64,000 nucleotides of DNA from Lachnospiraceae bacterium (GTDB taxonomy: Bacteria > Bacillota > Clostridia > Lachnospirales > Lachnospiraceae), in NCBI GenBank assembly GCA_910574715.1, contig CAJTCH010000019.1, positions 20,815 to 84,814 of the forward strand, in the 5' to 3' direction. The notes under the pieces were generated by a model. The model did not search any database, was not told where the DNA came from, and saw nothing but the letters and a program-made list of their open reading frames with translations. Positions 53,667-62,024 of this stretch are shown here, piece by piece. The translations under genes and the position numbers were made by a program. The stretch's first letter is position 1; every line of letters starts with the position of its first letter.

Positions 53667-54009
53667 ATATTTTTTACATAAATATCAGTTATTAACATTA
53701 CTTTTTTTATTATGTAGTATGATTATTGCGTTAGCTTTTTTTAGCCAAAGAATAAATAGTAATATTGTACAAAAATCAAAACCAGAAATAGTAGATGATT
53801 TTGATGCAAAAATTATTGAAATGGGAGAGGAATCTCTACTGGTTGAAGCATTTGATTATCGAAAAGAGATTCTCGTATGCACAAAATTGTTGGAAGAGAA
53901 AGAATCTTTTTCAGTAGGAGATATTGTCAATATAGGATATGATGGGACTATTACAGAAGCAGATCCGTTAGGGGTTACGGCTCTTTGTATTAAAAAGGTA
54001 ACTGATTAA
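53659..54009 (+). CDS. Membrane-anchored DUF3221/OB-like small protein
   Basis: 116 residues, start overlapping the protease stop by eight bases. One N-terminal helix (~12-30), then an outer-face beta domain with the motif GDIVNIGYDGTITEADP near 93-109, as in DUF3221-type proteins. A larger relative (62.7 kb, DIVYICYDGMVLECVP) precedes the broken protease copy, so protease and this protein travel together. It may be an inhibitor, chaperone or immunity partner of the protease; this is inferred only from linkage. Confidence 0.7.
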   Translation: MNEYFLHKYQLLTLLFLLCSMIIALAFFSQRINSNIVQKSKPEIVDDFDAKIIEMGEESLLVEAFDYRKEILVCTKLLEEKESFSVGDIVNIGYDGTITEADPLGVTALCIKKVTD

Positions 54010-54040
54010 AAAGTATAGATATTCTTAGGAAACATAATGT

Positions 54041-54259
54041 GTGAGTAAATTGTGTCAATCCTGTTGTGAAAATGAAGCTGTTGTAGTAAGATTAAAGGAA
54101 AGTAAATATTGTTTGTTCAACATAATGATATTTTATTTACCTTTTCTTAATGCAACAGCTTTTTATCTGCTGATTGTACTATATAATATTGTTTTGCAAT
54201 TTTCTGAACGAAATTATATTATGACAAAGGTGCTTGTTAGTCATGAATTGAAGGGATAA
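54041..54259 (+). CDS. Doubtful small membrane protein
   Basis: A 72-codon frame beginning at GTG 54041 with no clear ribosome-binding site. Four cysteines in the first ten residues (CQSCC) and one hydrophobic stretch (~28-50). It could be a decayed end of a larger gene, since both neighbours are AT-rich and partly broken. Reported only because the frame fills the gap. Confidence 0.25.
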   Translation: MSKLCQSCCENEAVVVRLKESKYCLFNIMIFYLPFLNATAFYLLIVLYNIVLQFSERNYIMTKVLVSHELKG

Positions 54260-54261
54260 GC

Positions 54262-54720
54262 TTGAAAAGATTAATAAGTATATTCTTAATAATATTTTTT
54301 CAGGTAATATTAATAGTAGTATGTATTAAGTTTAATGTAGGGGGAGTAAAAAATATAGTAGGAATGAAAAATATTACTTAGAATATATTCAACTGGATAA
54401 TAACGTTGAAAATAGAATTAGATGATGACCATAATGGGAATGGTCAATACTTGCGGGAAATATGCGAATTGGAAATAAATGAAGAAGTTAATGAAATATT
54501 AGTACAATATTTACAGAACGATGGGATAACTTTTATAGTAAAAGGGTATAGGTTAAATCTATCCAAAGATAATATTCAAATTGGTGATCGGATTAAGGTT
54601 ACATATTTGAATACAACTGGAAATATTAGTATTTCGGATAGATTATTTTGGGGGGGAGTATGGAAAGGTAGAGTTGTTGGAATAGATGTATTGTACGGAA
54701 AGAGGTTTATTTGGGGGTAG
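54262..54720 (+). pseudogene. DUF3221-like protein interrupted by an in-frame stop
   Basis: TTG 54262 follows AAGGG and opens a 39-residue piece with a good membrane anchor (ISIFLIIFFQVILIVV). It ends at TAG 54379-54381. The same frame continues without another stop to 54720 (QIGDRIKVTYLN, similar to the OB-like motif of the neighbours). One nonsense change would therefore split a ~152-residue protein of the same type as the gene at 53.7 kb. The 3' half could restart at TTG 54406, but no good site is visible. Confidence 0.5.
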
Positions 54721-54886
54721 TTGTAATTTTGTAGTGTGAATTATTGCCAAATAAATTAAATTGAAAGAGAATAAGTATAGGAAAGATTGAAAAAGAGAAC
54801 TAGAGGGTATCCATTACCTTGATCACATAACAAACAAGCCATCTTTCGGTGGCTGCTTTAAAAATTAAATATTAAGAATGTTAAGG

Positions 54887-56134
54887 TTATGTTAATGCTG
54901 ACTTGATTTTATAACCTTGATTTCTTGCTATGAGGATTGCTTGCTCCACTGTGATTTCACGGTCAACCGGAGGTAGATCGGATTTCCGATAAAGTTCCGC
55001 ATTATAGTTTTCTCCATTCTTCAACATGTGGTATAATGCGGTAAGAAGCATTCTTGCGATTGCAATGATTGTTTTCTTGTGGCCGCGACGCTTTTTAAGA
55101 CGGAGATAGCGGTTAGGTATTTCAGAATGCTTATTACTCTTGACTGCAGCGTTTGCGCACTGTACAAGAAGCGGTTTGATGTAGCATCCGGCTTTGGAGA
55201 CCCGGACAGATTTTTTCTTCCCTGCACTTTCATTGTTGGTTGGGATAAGACCAGCTCATGAGCATAAGTGTTTCGCCGAAGGAAAAGCCTCCATATTGGT
55301 ATCAATTTCGGAAATAATTCCGATAGCAGTGAAATCACTGCGGATACCAGGAGCGGTTTGAAGAATGGCAAGTTCCTGCTGATAGGGAGCGGCGAGCGCA
55401 AGAATGAGTTCTTCAAGCTCTGCTTTCCGGGATTCAAGGTTTTCATAATGAACTTTGATCACCTTAAGTTTACCAGCCTGTTCCGGTGTAATATAACCGT
55501 CAATGGCGTCACGGAGTTCAGGAAGTTTCTTTTTCAAACTTTTGTAAACGAGAGGTTCAAGGGCAAAGGAAGTATCTGTGGGATTTTCCAAAATCTTATC
55601 CAGTATCGCCTGAGCAGATTTGCTGAAGGTGTCCGAGACAACGGAAGCCAACTGGATATTGGAAACCGTGAGACAGTTCTGCAAACGATTCTTTTTGCTC
55701 GATTTGAAGCAGGTCAGTTTGAAACGGTAACGCATAAGGTCACGAAGCCGTCGGATGTCAGCGGGTGGCATAAAGCTTCCGGCAACAAGGTCATGCTTAA
55801 ACAGGTCAGCAATTCATTTGGCATCTTTCTTGTCAGTTTTCTTTCCACGGATAGCCTTAACATATTTGAGATGAGCAAGGACAACCGAACAAACGTTTTT
55901 TGAAACATTGTAAACAGGAATCCAGTATTTACTGGTAGATTCCATATAGACATCCTTGCAGTTCCGGTTGAGCAGCCATTGTAACAAATCTTTCAGACCT
56001 TTCGTGTAGGTTGAAAAACGGTGGCTCTCATAAGTGGTTATGCCCTTCTCGTTAGTCAAGGCGATACAAGCCACTACAAAAGTCTTGTGGACATCAATGC
56101 CACAGCAGATTTTGTACACGATTTTTAAAGCCAT
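54887..56134 (-). pseudogene. IS110-family transposase with two nonsense codons
   Basis: The minus-strand frame from ATG 56134 (behind AAAGGAG) to TAA at 54887 is 415 sense positions, full length for the family. The N-terminus has the DEDD motif CGIDVHKTF, MESTSKYW and KTDKKDAK; the C-terminal half has APGI and the conserved AGLIPTNNESAGKKKS. Two TGA codons interrupt it, at 55814-55816 (after DKKDAK, where the family has Trp) and at 55256-55258 (after KHLCS, again where the family has Trp). Both are single TGG-to-TGA changes and nothing else is damaged. The protein is presumably inactive. Confidence 0.82.
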
Positions 56135-56335
56135 AGGGACTCCTTTCTGAACCACAGGGTTCGAAAAAAATACAGGGAGAGACGGCATTGACTGACTGTC
56201 TAAGCCATAAACGAAGTTGTTTAAACAGAGATAAGATTTCGTGATTGGTGTCACACTTATTTGTGCCCGAAAAGACAGTCCACACATATAAAAATCCGGT
56301 CATACGGAAAACCGTACAGCCCACTCACCTCCCCG
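56135..56335 (-). ncRNA. Candidate bridge-RNA region of the IS110 element
   Basis: About 200 bases upstream of the transposase with no gene. IS110 elements of the IS621 type encode their guide (bridge) RNA in this position. Hairpins are visible on the minus strand: TACGG-TTTT-CCGTA (near 56305) and GAACC-CTGT-GGTTC just before the ribosome-binding site (near 56157). Internal loops cannot be assigned by eye. Confidence 0.4.
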
Positions 56336-56451
56336 TGATTTGTAGTATATCAAGTTCCCTATAAGAAGAATTATAAAGAGAAGAATCGCCAAGGTAAACC
56401 ATTTTCATAACGTTTTGTGCCTTGAGCGAAGCGAAAGGAATGGATATAAAA

Positions 56452-57171
56452 ATGAAGATAGGTATATGTGATGACGATATTTCTTTTTTGAAAATAATGA
56501 CAAGTTATATCGAACAATATGGAAAAGAAAATTACAAAAGATTCAGAATTATCCAGTTTACAAGAGAGGATAGACTTGTAGAATATATAAAGAAAGATCC
56601 TGAAATTGATATTTTGTTTTTAGATGTTTTGCTGTATCAGCAAAATGGTATTGATATAGCCAAGGAGATTAGAAAGACGAATCATAAAGTGAGGATTGTC
56701 TTTGTTTCTGCAAGCGAGAAATTCGCTGTAAAGGGTTATGAAGTGAATGCGGAAGGATATATGCTAAAACCATTCAACTACCTGGAATTTGCTGGTAAGA
56801 TGGATGATCTGATGATAAGAATAGATACACGAAGCGCAGAGATTTTCTATGATAACACGGATAAAGGCAAGATTTTGATTGATGTAAATGATCTGGTTTA
56901 TATAGAGACTTTTGAGAGAAATACTAAGATGCATACCCGGGAAGATACCTATATTAGCTGTAAGAAAATGAAAGAGCATGAACAGATATTACAGACATAC
57001 AATTTCTGCAGATGCCATGCCGCTTATATAGTGAATTTAAATTATGTACGGAGTATAGATGGATTATCATTATTTCTAAAAGACGGAACAGAGATTCCAA
57101 TAAGTAAGAGCAGGCGCAGCAGATTTATGGAAGCTTTTGCTGAGTATGTGGATTCAGTTATTCGTTTTTAA
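56452..57171 (+). CDS. LytTR response regulator (orphan)
   Basis: 239 residues from ATG 56452, the family's usual MKIGICDDD start; ATG 56440 is an alternative. Receiver: CDDD acidic pocket, phospho-Asp in LFLDVLL (~57) and Lys in MLKPFNYLEF (~105). LytTR domain ~140-235 (LVYIETFERNTKMHT, CRCHAAYIVNLNYVRSI). No kinase is adjacent; the IS110 copy upstream may have separated it from one. It is followed by a lipoprotein gene and could act with either GHKL kinase of the window. Confidence 0.85.
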   Translation: MKIGICDDDISFLKIMTSYIEQYGKENYKRFRIIQFTREDRLVEYIKKDPEIDILFLDVLLYQQNGIDIAKEIRKTNHKVRIVFVSASEKFAVKGYEVNAEGYMLKPFNYLEFAGKMDDLMIRIDTRSAEIFYDNTDKGKILIDVNDLVYIETFERNTKMHTREDTYISCKKMKEHEQILQTYNFCRCHAAYIVNLNYVRSIDGLSLFLKDGTEIPISKSRRSRFMEAFAEYVDSVIRF

Positions 57172-57189
57172 CAATTGAAAGGAGAAACT

Positions 57190-58302
57190 ATGTTAATGCA
57201 TTCCAGGGAGAAATTGATACCGATTTGTATCATCATAATGCTGGTGTTTTCAGCATGCAGCAAAAATTCAGAAGAGAGACCCGAACAGACAGATTCAAGA
57301 TCGGCGGAAGAGATCACTCAGGATATAGAAGCGGACAAGGATACCGCAGAGACAGAAGAGCCGGAAGCTTCCTGGGATTGGTCGGTTCAGCAGCCGAGAG
57401 GGATCGAATATCAAGGGGCGGACTATGTATCTCTTAGTAATGGGATATATAAGATAGCAGGCGAGAATGAACCGGAACAGATATTGGAATGTCAGGACGC
57501 CGTTGGAAGAGTGCATGGAGAGTATATGTACTGGGCCGTTTATAACGAGGGGAGTGATCTGCAGATCCTTCGGTTTGACGCGGACGGACAGATGCTCGAG
57601 ATCGGACGGGCAAGCGTTGCCTGGCCGGTAAGGAATATTGATTTTAATCAGGATGTTTTCTATATCCGTGATATTCTTGACCGTGTAGATGCATATAGGA
57701 TAGGAGTCGACGGCAGTATAGCAGCAATTGAGTCGGGGCCGGAGCTTCAACTATATGAAGAAGAGAATCTGGCGGCGGATATGCGTACGAATCATCCTGA
57801 CGACAGAGACACGATCCGGCAGATACCTTACCATGTCCTGGATGCAGGCTATGCACAGGAAACCTTGGGTAAGCAGTTTGTGGCTAAGTATCGTTCAGAA
57901 GGCGAAACAGGAGGGAGCGATCTGTTTGTCAGAGATGCAGAAGTTGAGAATCTATTATTGTCCTTTTATGAAGAAGCAATTGTTGCTGAGAATATGATTG
58001 TCTATATGAGCAATGCCGAGAAGACGGAACTGTCAGTATATTACATGGATGATCAAGCTGCGAACCAAACATTTCCTCTTGCTCAGGGAACCTTTGCAAT
58101 ACAGTATGTATCTTCAGAAACGGCATATGGGATTTGGGACAGTATCACTGGCGGATGCTATTATTCAGGGATTCATCTGGCAACCGGAGAGAAGAAGGAG
58201 TTCTTTGAAGCGAACGGATATACGGATTATATACAGATAGGGAACCGGCTGTATCACATGGAACCGGAGACGCAAGAGATCAGCAGAAAGATACTGGAAT
58301 AA
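57190..58302 (+). CDS. Lipoprotein with repeat (propeller-like) body
   Basis: 370 residues; ATG 57190 has AAAGGAG, and the upstream TTG at 57175 is rejected. Signal peptide with lipobox VFSAC (~24), then an acidic linker. The body repeats short strands of the type YVSLSNGIYKIAG, QILRFDADGQ and VDAYRIGVDG, as in DUF5050/beta-propeller proteins. Organisation (regulator then lipoprotein) mirrors the kinase-lipoprotein-ABC set at 45-49 kb. Function unknown; an envelope sensor is one option. Confidence 0.75.
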   Translation: MLMHSREKLIPICIIIMLVFSACSKNSEERPEQTDSRSAEEITQDIEADKDTAETEEPEASWDWSVQQPRGIEYQGADYVSLSNGIYKIAGENEPEQILECQDAVGRVHGEYMYWAVYNEGSDLQILRFDADGQMLEIGRASVAWPVRNIDFNQDVFYIRDILDRVDAYRIGVDGSIAAIESGPELQLYEEENLAADMRTNHPDDRDTIRQIPYHVLDAGYAQETLGKQFVAKYRSEGETGGSDLFVRDAEVENLLLSFYEEAIVAENMIVYMSNAEKTELSVYYMDDQAANQTFPLAQGTFAIQYVSSETAYGIWDSITGGCYYSGIHLATGEKKEFFEANGYTDYIQIGNRLYHMEPETQEISRKILE

Positions 58303-58324
58303 CAAGATGTTACAGGAATTGAAT

Positions 58325-58460
58325 GAGTGAAAGTAGCACGCCGCAATCTGGCGTGTTATTCCCGCGAGCAACGAGCCAAGCGGGCATGCTTGCATGCGCA
58401 GTTGGCGACTGCCGCGAGGGTCAAAGACCCCGCTGCTCTGTAGCGTGGTCTTTGACTTCA
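58325..58460 (+). repeat. Hairpin-rich intergenic region
   Basis: A gap of 238 bases before the holin. GCACGCC-GCAATCT-GGCGTGT (58346-58366) is a terminator-like stem followed by TTATT. GCATGCTTGCATGC and a pair GTCAAAGACC...GGTCTTTGAC (58419-58455) form further stems. No coding potential. It resembles the structured, GC-rich intergenic repeats common in these genomes. Confidence 0.45.
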
Positions 58461-58540
58461 TATACGACAATGAGTTTACGACAGCCGATGGTAAGTCTTT
58501 TTATCTTTCATAATATATTTATGAAAGAAGGTATCTCAAA

Positions 58541-58966
58541 ATGAAAGTAAAGTTCTGTAGTATTGTTGGTGTGATCGGGAGCAGTGTTATGGCATTTGTT
58601 GACAGAGGGGGAACTGCTCTGGAGACATTGGTCATATTCATGGTCATTGATTATATTACGGGGATTTCTGTCGCTGTCTTTTTCGGAAGATCAAGGAAGA
58701 CAAGAAAAGGAGCATTGAAAAGTGAAGCGGGATGGAGGGGATTATGTAAGAAAGGAATGATACTTGGATTTGTATTAATCGGGAATCGCTTAGATATCTT
58801 GCTAGATACCAATTATGTGATGAATACCATCTGCATCGGCTATGCTATGAATGAGTTGATTAGTATTATGGAAAATGCGGGGCTTATGGGAATTCCCTTA
58901 CCTGCGATGATTCAAGGAATTATAGAAGTCCTTTTGGATGAGGATAGTAAAAAGAAGACAAAATGA
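58541..58966 (+). CDS. Holin (toxin-secretion/phage-lysis type)
   Basis: 141 residues. The hydrophobic segments, the conserved VIFMVIDYITGISVA (~30-45) and the basic GALKSEAGWRGLCKKG loop identify the holin_4 family, which includes TcdE-like holins. It opens the membrane for murein hydrolases or large proteins. The frameshifted peptidoglycan-binding/DUF1906 gene 0.7 kb downstream is its natural partner. No other phage genes are near, so this may be a domesticated lysis or export cassette. Confidence 0.88.
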   Translation: MKVKFCSIVGVIGSSVMAFVDRGGTALETLVIFMVIDYITGISVAVFFGRSRKTRKGALKSEAGWRGLCKKGMILGFVLIGNRLDILLDTNYVMNTICIGYAMNELISIMENAGLMGIPLPAMIQGIIEVLLDEDSKKKTK

Positions 58967-58999
58967 TTCGGTTAAGTTTACATATCGCCTCAAGCTCTC

Positions 59000-59040
59000 T
59001 TACTATTTATTAGATAATCGATTATCAGAATAAATAGTAA
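59000..59040 (+). promoter_or_regulatory. 41-bp palindrome overlapping a ribosome-binding site
   Basis: TTACTATTTATT (59000-59011) pairs exactly with AATAAATAGTAA (59029-59040), and the middle is a perfect 14-bp palindrome GATAATCGATTATC (59013-59026). It ends at the AAAGGAG of the next gene. It has no T-run, so an operator or a translation-blocking hairpin is more likely than a terminator. Confidence 0.6.
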
Positions 59041-59052
59041 AGGAGAATATGT

Positions 59053-59586
59053 ATGTCTAATATTTTTTGTGTGAACAAGAGCGGAGTATCCGTACCGGTT
59101 TATTCCAATCAGAATGAAAGTCAGAGAATAGGAACGATTGGGAGCAGAGAAGCATTTGGGTATGATCGAAACTGGGGCGGAGACGGAGTCCGCTGTAATA
59201 TCATTTTCCTTAATTCGAGCGGTTCGCTGTCATATGGGTTCCTGCTGAACCCGCCGGACAGGACGCTTACACCTTGTACGGAGTATCCGTATGGTACAGC
59301 CAGAATTAACGGCACGGAATATAAGACCTTTATCATGAGGCGTTCACGGAATGTATATAAGGCGGACGGATCATTATGGGGAACAGTTGCAGCAAACCGT
59401 AAAGTTGCATGCCTCAGTGGAATGTCCGGTGATAGCCATCCGGACTGGAAAGGCATCAACTATGTTGAGAATACAAGCGGTGCCTGGGTCCGTGTTACAG
59501 GTGCAGGATCAAATTATGGATTTGTAGACACGGGATTGGGAGTTGCATCAGGATACAGTTCTATTCCGATGTATGGAAGATGGTAG
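59053..59586 (+). CDS. Unknown protein of the holin/DUF1906 cassette
   Basis: 177 residues, ATG 59053 behind AAAGGAG, no signal peptide or membrane segment. Tyr/Gly/Ser/Asn-rich beta protein; two similar halves may be present (NIFCVNKSGVSVPVYS at the start, GTEYKTFIMRRSRNVYKADGS in the middle), reminiscent of SH3-like wall-binding folds, but I do not recognise the family. The position between a holin and a peptidoglycan-binding protein suggests export by the holin or a role at the wall. Confidence 0.7.
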   Translation: MSNIFCVNKSGVSVPVYSNQNESQRIGTIGSREAFGYDRNWGGDGVRCNIIFLNSSGSLSYGFLLNPPDRTLTPCTEYPYGTARINGTEYKTFIMRRSRNVYKADGSLWGTVAANRKVACLSGMSGDSHPDWKGINYVENTSGAWVRVTGAGSNYGFVDTGLGVASGYSSIPMYGRW

Positions 59587-59615
59587 AAAACTGAAGAATC
59601 AGAAATCACTTTCGC

Positions 59616-59640
59616 GGCGCACGGTTTTTGGCTGTGCGCC
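59616..59640 (+). terminator. Stem-loop after the unknown protein gene
   Basis: GGCGCACGG (59616-59624) pairs with CTGTGCGCC (59632-59640) around a T-rich loop. The tail (CTGACATTTTG) has few T, so termination may be partial. Confidence 0.55.
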
Positions 59641-59697
59641 CTGACATTTTGAAGGTAGATATGATGGAAAAAGATGTATCAAGCAGGAGGAAATAAT

Positions 59698-60174
59698 ATG
59701 GCGGATAGTAATGTCTTAAGAGCGCAGGAGTATCTCAATGCAATGTTTGGAGGGCATCCTAAGTGGGTGCATTTGGATACGGACGGTTATACAGGTTCCC
59801 AAGTTATGCAGGGGATTATCAGAGCTTTTCAGATACAGAATCATGTATCAAGTGTCACGGGCAGTGTGGGACCGCTCACACTCAGTAAGATGAAGAGCTT
59901 GCCAATTATCAGCAAGATGGATCCGGATGATGAAGGCAGCGTTAATGTATGTCTCATTCAATGTGCATTGTTCTGTAAAGGCTATAATGCCGGAGGAATA
60001 ACTGGTATATATTACAATGCCGGGGAAGCTGCGGTGAAGGAGATGCAGAAGGATGCGGGCATAGAGGTGACAGGAAAAATCGACTGGAAAGTCTGGTCAG
60101 GCCTTCTTTCCATGAACTGGTTCAAGAAGGTATCCGGCGGAGAAACATCATACGGCAGATCCAGAAACAGTTAA
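59698..60174 (+). CDS. Peptidoglycan-binding protein, N-terminal part of a frameshifted gene
   Basis: 158 residues from ATG 59698 behind AGGAGG. Two peptidoglycan-binding-type repeats: LRAQEYLNAMFG ... IIRAFQIQNH ... GSVGPLTLSKM (~5-65) and VNVCLIQCALFCKGYNAGG ... AVKEMQKDAG (~83-130). The last ~10 residues (SYGRSRNS) are out of frame. Reading one frame back from ~60144 continues smoothly into the next entry (IIRQIQKQLNGDW ... GVGPCDGVASRQT). One base has apparently been lost in or near the GAAAC at 60142-60146. Confidence 0.75.
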   Translation: MADSNVLRAQEYLNAMFGGHPKWVHLDTDGYTGSQVMQGIIRAFQIQNHVSSVTGSVGPLTLSKMKSLPIISKMDPDDEGSVNVCLIQCALFCKGYNAGGITGIYYNAGEAAVKEMQKDAGIEVTGKIDWKVWSGLLSMNWFKKVSGGETSYGRSRNS

Positions 60175-60239
60175 ACGGGGATTGGTCAGATGTCATTGGT
60201 GTAGGACCTTGTGACGGAGTTGCATCAAGGCAGACGATC

Positions 60240-61961
60240 TTGTCGCTTGTAGGAGCGCTGCAGGCGGCAGAAGGAGTTACTACTGAATTAATAACAGATT
60301 TGAATTCTGTTAATTTCGGAGAGAAAACTACCGATGTATATAATATATTCCCAATAAGCCTTAACACAGAACGGAATTCTGCCTCATATGTTCCGTTTAA
60401 TAAGTTAGCACAGTATGGATTATATTTTAATGGCTATAATCCCGGGCGATTCGATGGGATATATGATTCGGCAACTCGCAGTATGGTGGAAGCTTTTCAA
60501 GAATTCTATTGCTTAACGGGAATAGGGCTTGTAAAGGCAGGAGAAGTCAATGTCTCAACAATGAAATCGTTGTTAACCAGTAAAGGAGATACAGGAAGGA
60601 GCGCTAAAGCATGTGACTGCGCTACCGTGTTGAACAGGCAGCAGGCACTTGATTTGAAGAGGGCTGATTATACTCATGTGGGCCGTTATCTTACCGGTAC
60701 GGTTGGACAAGAATATACACCCAAATATATGACGTTGGAAGAGATCAGTTATATAGAAGAAGCGGGGCTTGCGGTTTTTCCGATATATCAGGACGGGGGA
60801 TATTATCCGGAGTATTTTCAGAATCCTTCGCGAGGATCAGTTGACGCACAAACGGCGGTATTGGCGGCTGAAAGGATTGGGGTGCCGGTAAATTCAACGA
60901 TTTATTTTGCGGTAGATTTTGATTGTTATGAGTACCAGATAGATTCTTATATTATTCCTTATTTTAAATGCATTAATATTTTCTTCAATAGTGTCAAAAA
61001 CTATAAAAACTATAAAGTCGGTATTTATGCGCCGAGATATGTATGTACCAAAGTAAGTGAACTTGGATTAGCCAAGACTTCTTTTGTAGCAGATATGTCT
61101 ACAGGTTTCAGTTGTAATCTTGGTTTTCCAATTCCGTTCAATTGGGCGTTTGATCAGTTTTGTGAGATAACATCGTTTGCATCGTCCCCGTCTTTTCCGA
61201 TTGATAAAGATGCATATTCGGGACGGGATGCAGGAATTTCGGTATTTGATAAAGTGGAAGAGAAGACGCCGGAAGAAATAGAGAAAGAAAATCAGGAAGC
61301 GAATATAGAGATTGCACGTAATCAGTTTATTTATGATGTATTAGAGCCATTGGGATATTTGGATAAAATTCTGGATATTGGTATTGAATATAATCAAGAG
61401 ATTCCTTTGGGCGTATTTGCAAGTCCTGACGGAGAAATCGAATTAACGGCAGAATTCTCGACACAGGTTAGAAAACCGGCGGCAGAAGCTTATAATATCG
61501 AGATTACTATTGATAACAGCGGCAGCCTTACTGCAGGATGTCAAAATCAAATTACGGAAATTTCAACTGAGCTTGATCTGAATGGAATTAACGAGGCAGA
61601 TGCATTCGGAGAGATTTTGAGTAATATAGCTTTGTCTGTAAAATCTGGAAATATAACATTTGAAATAAATGAGGTTACTTCTTATTATGCGGAGTTTTCT
61701 ATTGCAGTCAGTACAGAAAATCTGATGCCGGATGATAGTAAACTGGAGGCTGCTATTTCTGTAACACTTCATTTTAAGATATCGCTTAATGGGAATGGGG
61801 ATAAGCAGTTTGATGCGGAAAAAGCTATTGTACTGGTAGGCGTTGGAGTTGCGGCAATTGTTTTTGCAGTGGCAATGTTTTTCCTTCTTCCTGAAGGAGC
61901 ATTTGCGAGCATTTTTGCTGCATTAGCACAAATAGGTAAATTTATTATACCAGTAAGCTGA
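60240..61961 (+). CDS. DUF1906 glycoside-hydrolase-like protein, C-terminal part of a frameshifted gene
   Basis: The frame is open from 60147; a TTG at 60240 is the first formal start and has no site. Order: rest of a peptidoglycan-binding repeat, another repeat (YGLYFNGYNPGRFDGIYDSAT), then a DUF1906 (GH25-like TIM barrel) domain at about residues 125-340, with VGRYLTG, IYFAVDFDC and VGIYAPRYV. A beta-rich region and a terminal membrane helix (AIVLVGVGVAAIVFAVAMFF, ~545) follow. With the upstream part it would be one ~755-residue wall-binding hydrolase-like protein. The holin 1.3 kb upstream fits export or lysis. Confidence 0.75.
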   Translation: MSLVGALQAAEGVTTELITDLNSVNFGEKTTDVYNIFPISLNTERNSASYVPFNKLAQYGLYFNGYNPGRFDGIYDSATRSMVEAFQEFYCLTGIGLVKAGEVNVSTMKSLLTSKGDTGRSAKACDCATVLNRQQALDLKRADYTHVGRYLTGTVGQEYTPKYMTLEEISYIEEAGLAVFPIYQDGGYYPEYFQNPSRGSVDAQTAVLAAERIGVPVNSTIYFAVDFDCYEYQIDSYIIPYFKCINIFFNSVKNYKNYKVGIYAPRYVCTKVSELGLAKTSFVADMSTGFSCNLGFPIPFNWAFDQFCEITSFASSPSFPIDKDAYSGRDAGISVFDKVEEKTPEEIEKENQEANIEIARNQFIYDVLEPLGYLDKILDIGIEYNQEIPLGVFASPDGEIELTAEFSTQVRKPAAEAYNIEITIDNSGSLTAGCQNQITEISTELDLNGINEADAFGEILSNIALSVKSGNITFEINEVTSYYAEFSIAVSTENLMPDDSKLEAAISVTLHFKISLNGNGDKQFDAEKAIVLVGVGVAAIVFAVAMFFLLPEGAFASIFAALAQIGKFIIPVS

Positions 61962-62024
61962 TGCTCCGATTTGGGGGATTTAGAATCTGATATTATAATT
62001 GGTGTTAAAAGGAGAAGACGTTAT

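Larger units (their letters stand above)
54887..56335 (-). mobile_element. IS110-family insertion sequence (ends not resolved)
   Basis: Transposase plus a ~200-bp non-coding 5' region typical of IS110. IS110 elements lack long inverted repeats, so I cannot place the ends; a small hairpin at ~54830 (AGCCATC/GGTGGCT) may mark the 3' side. It lies between the agr/protease genes and the orphan response regulator. Confidence 0.6.

Noticed and set aside
55268..55903. 211-codon plus-strand frame in the IS110 region
   Set aside because: It runs antisense to the conserved transposase frame, which reads through with only two TGA codons and shows the family motifs.
58541..61961. Prophage
   Set aside because: Only a holin and a wall-binding hydrolase-like protein are present; no structural, replication or integration genes, so a phage call is not supported.
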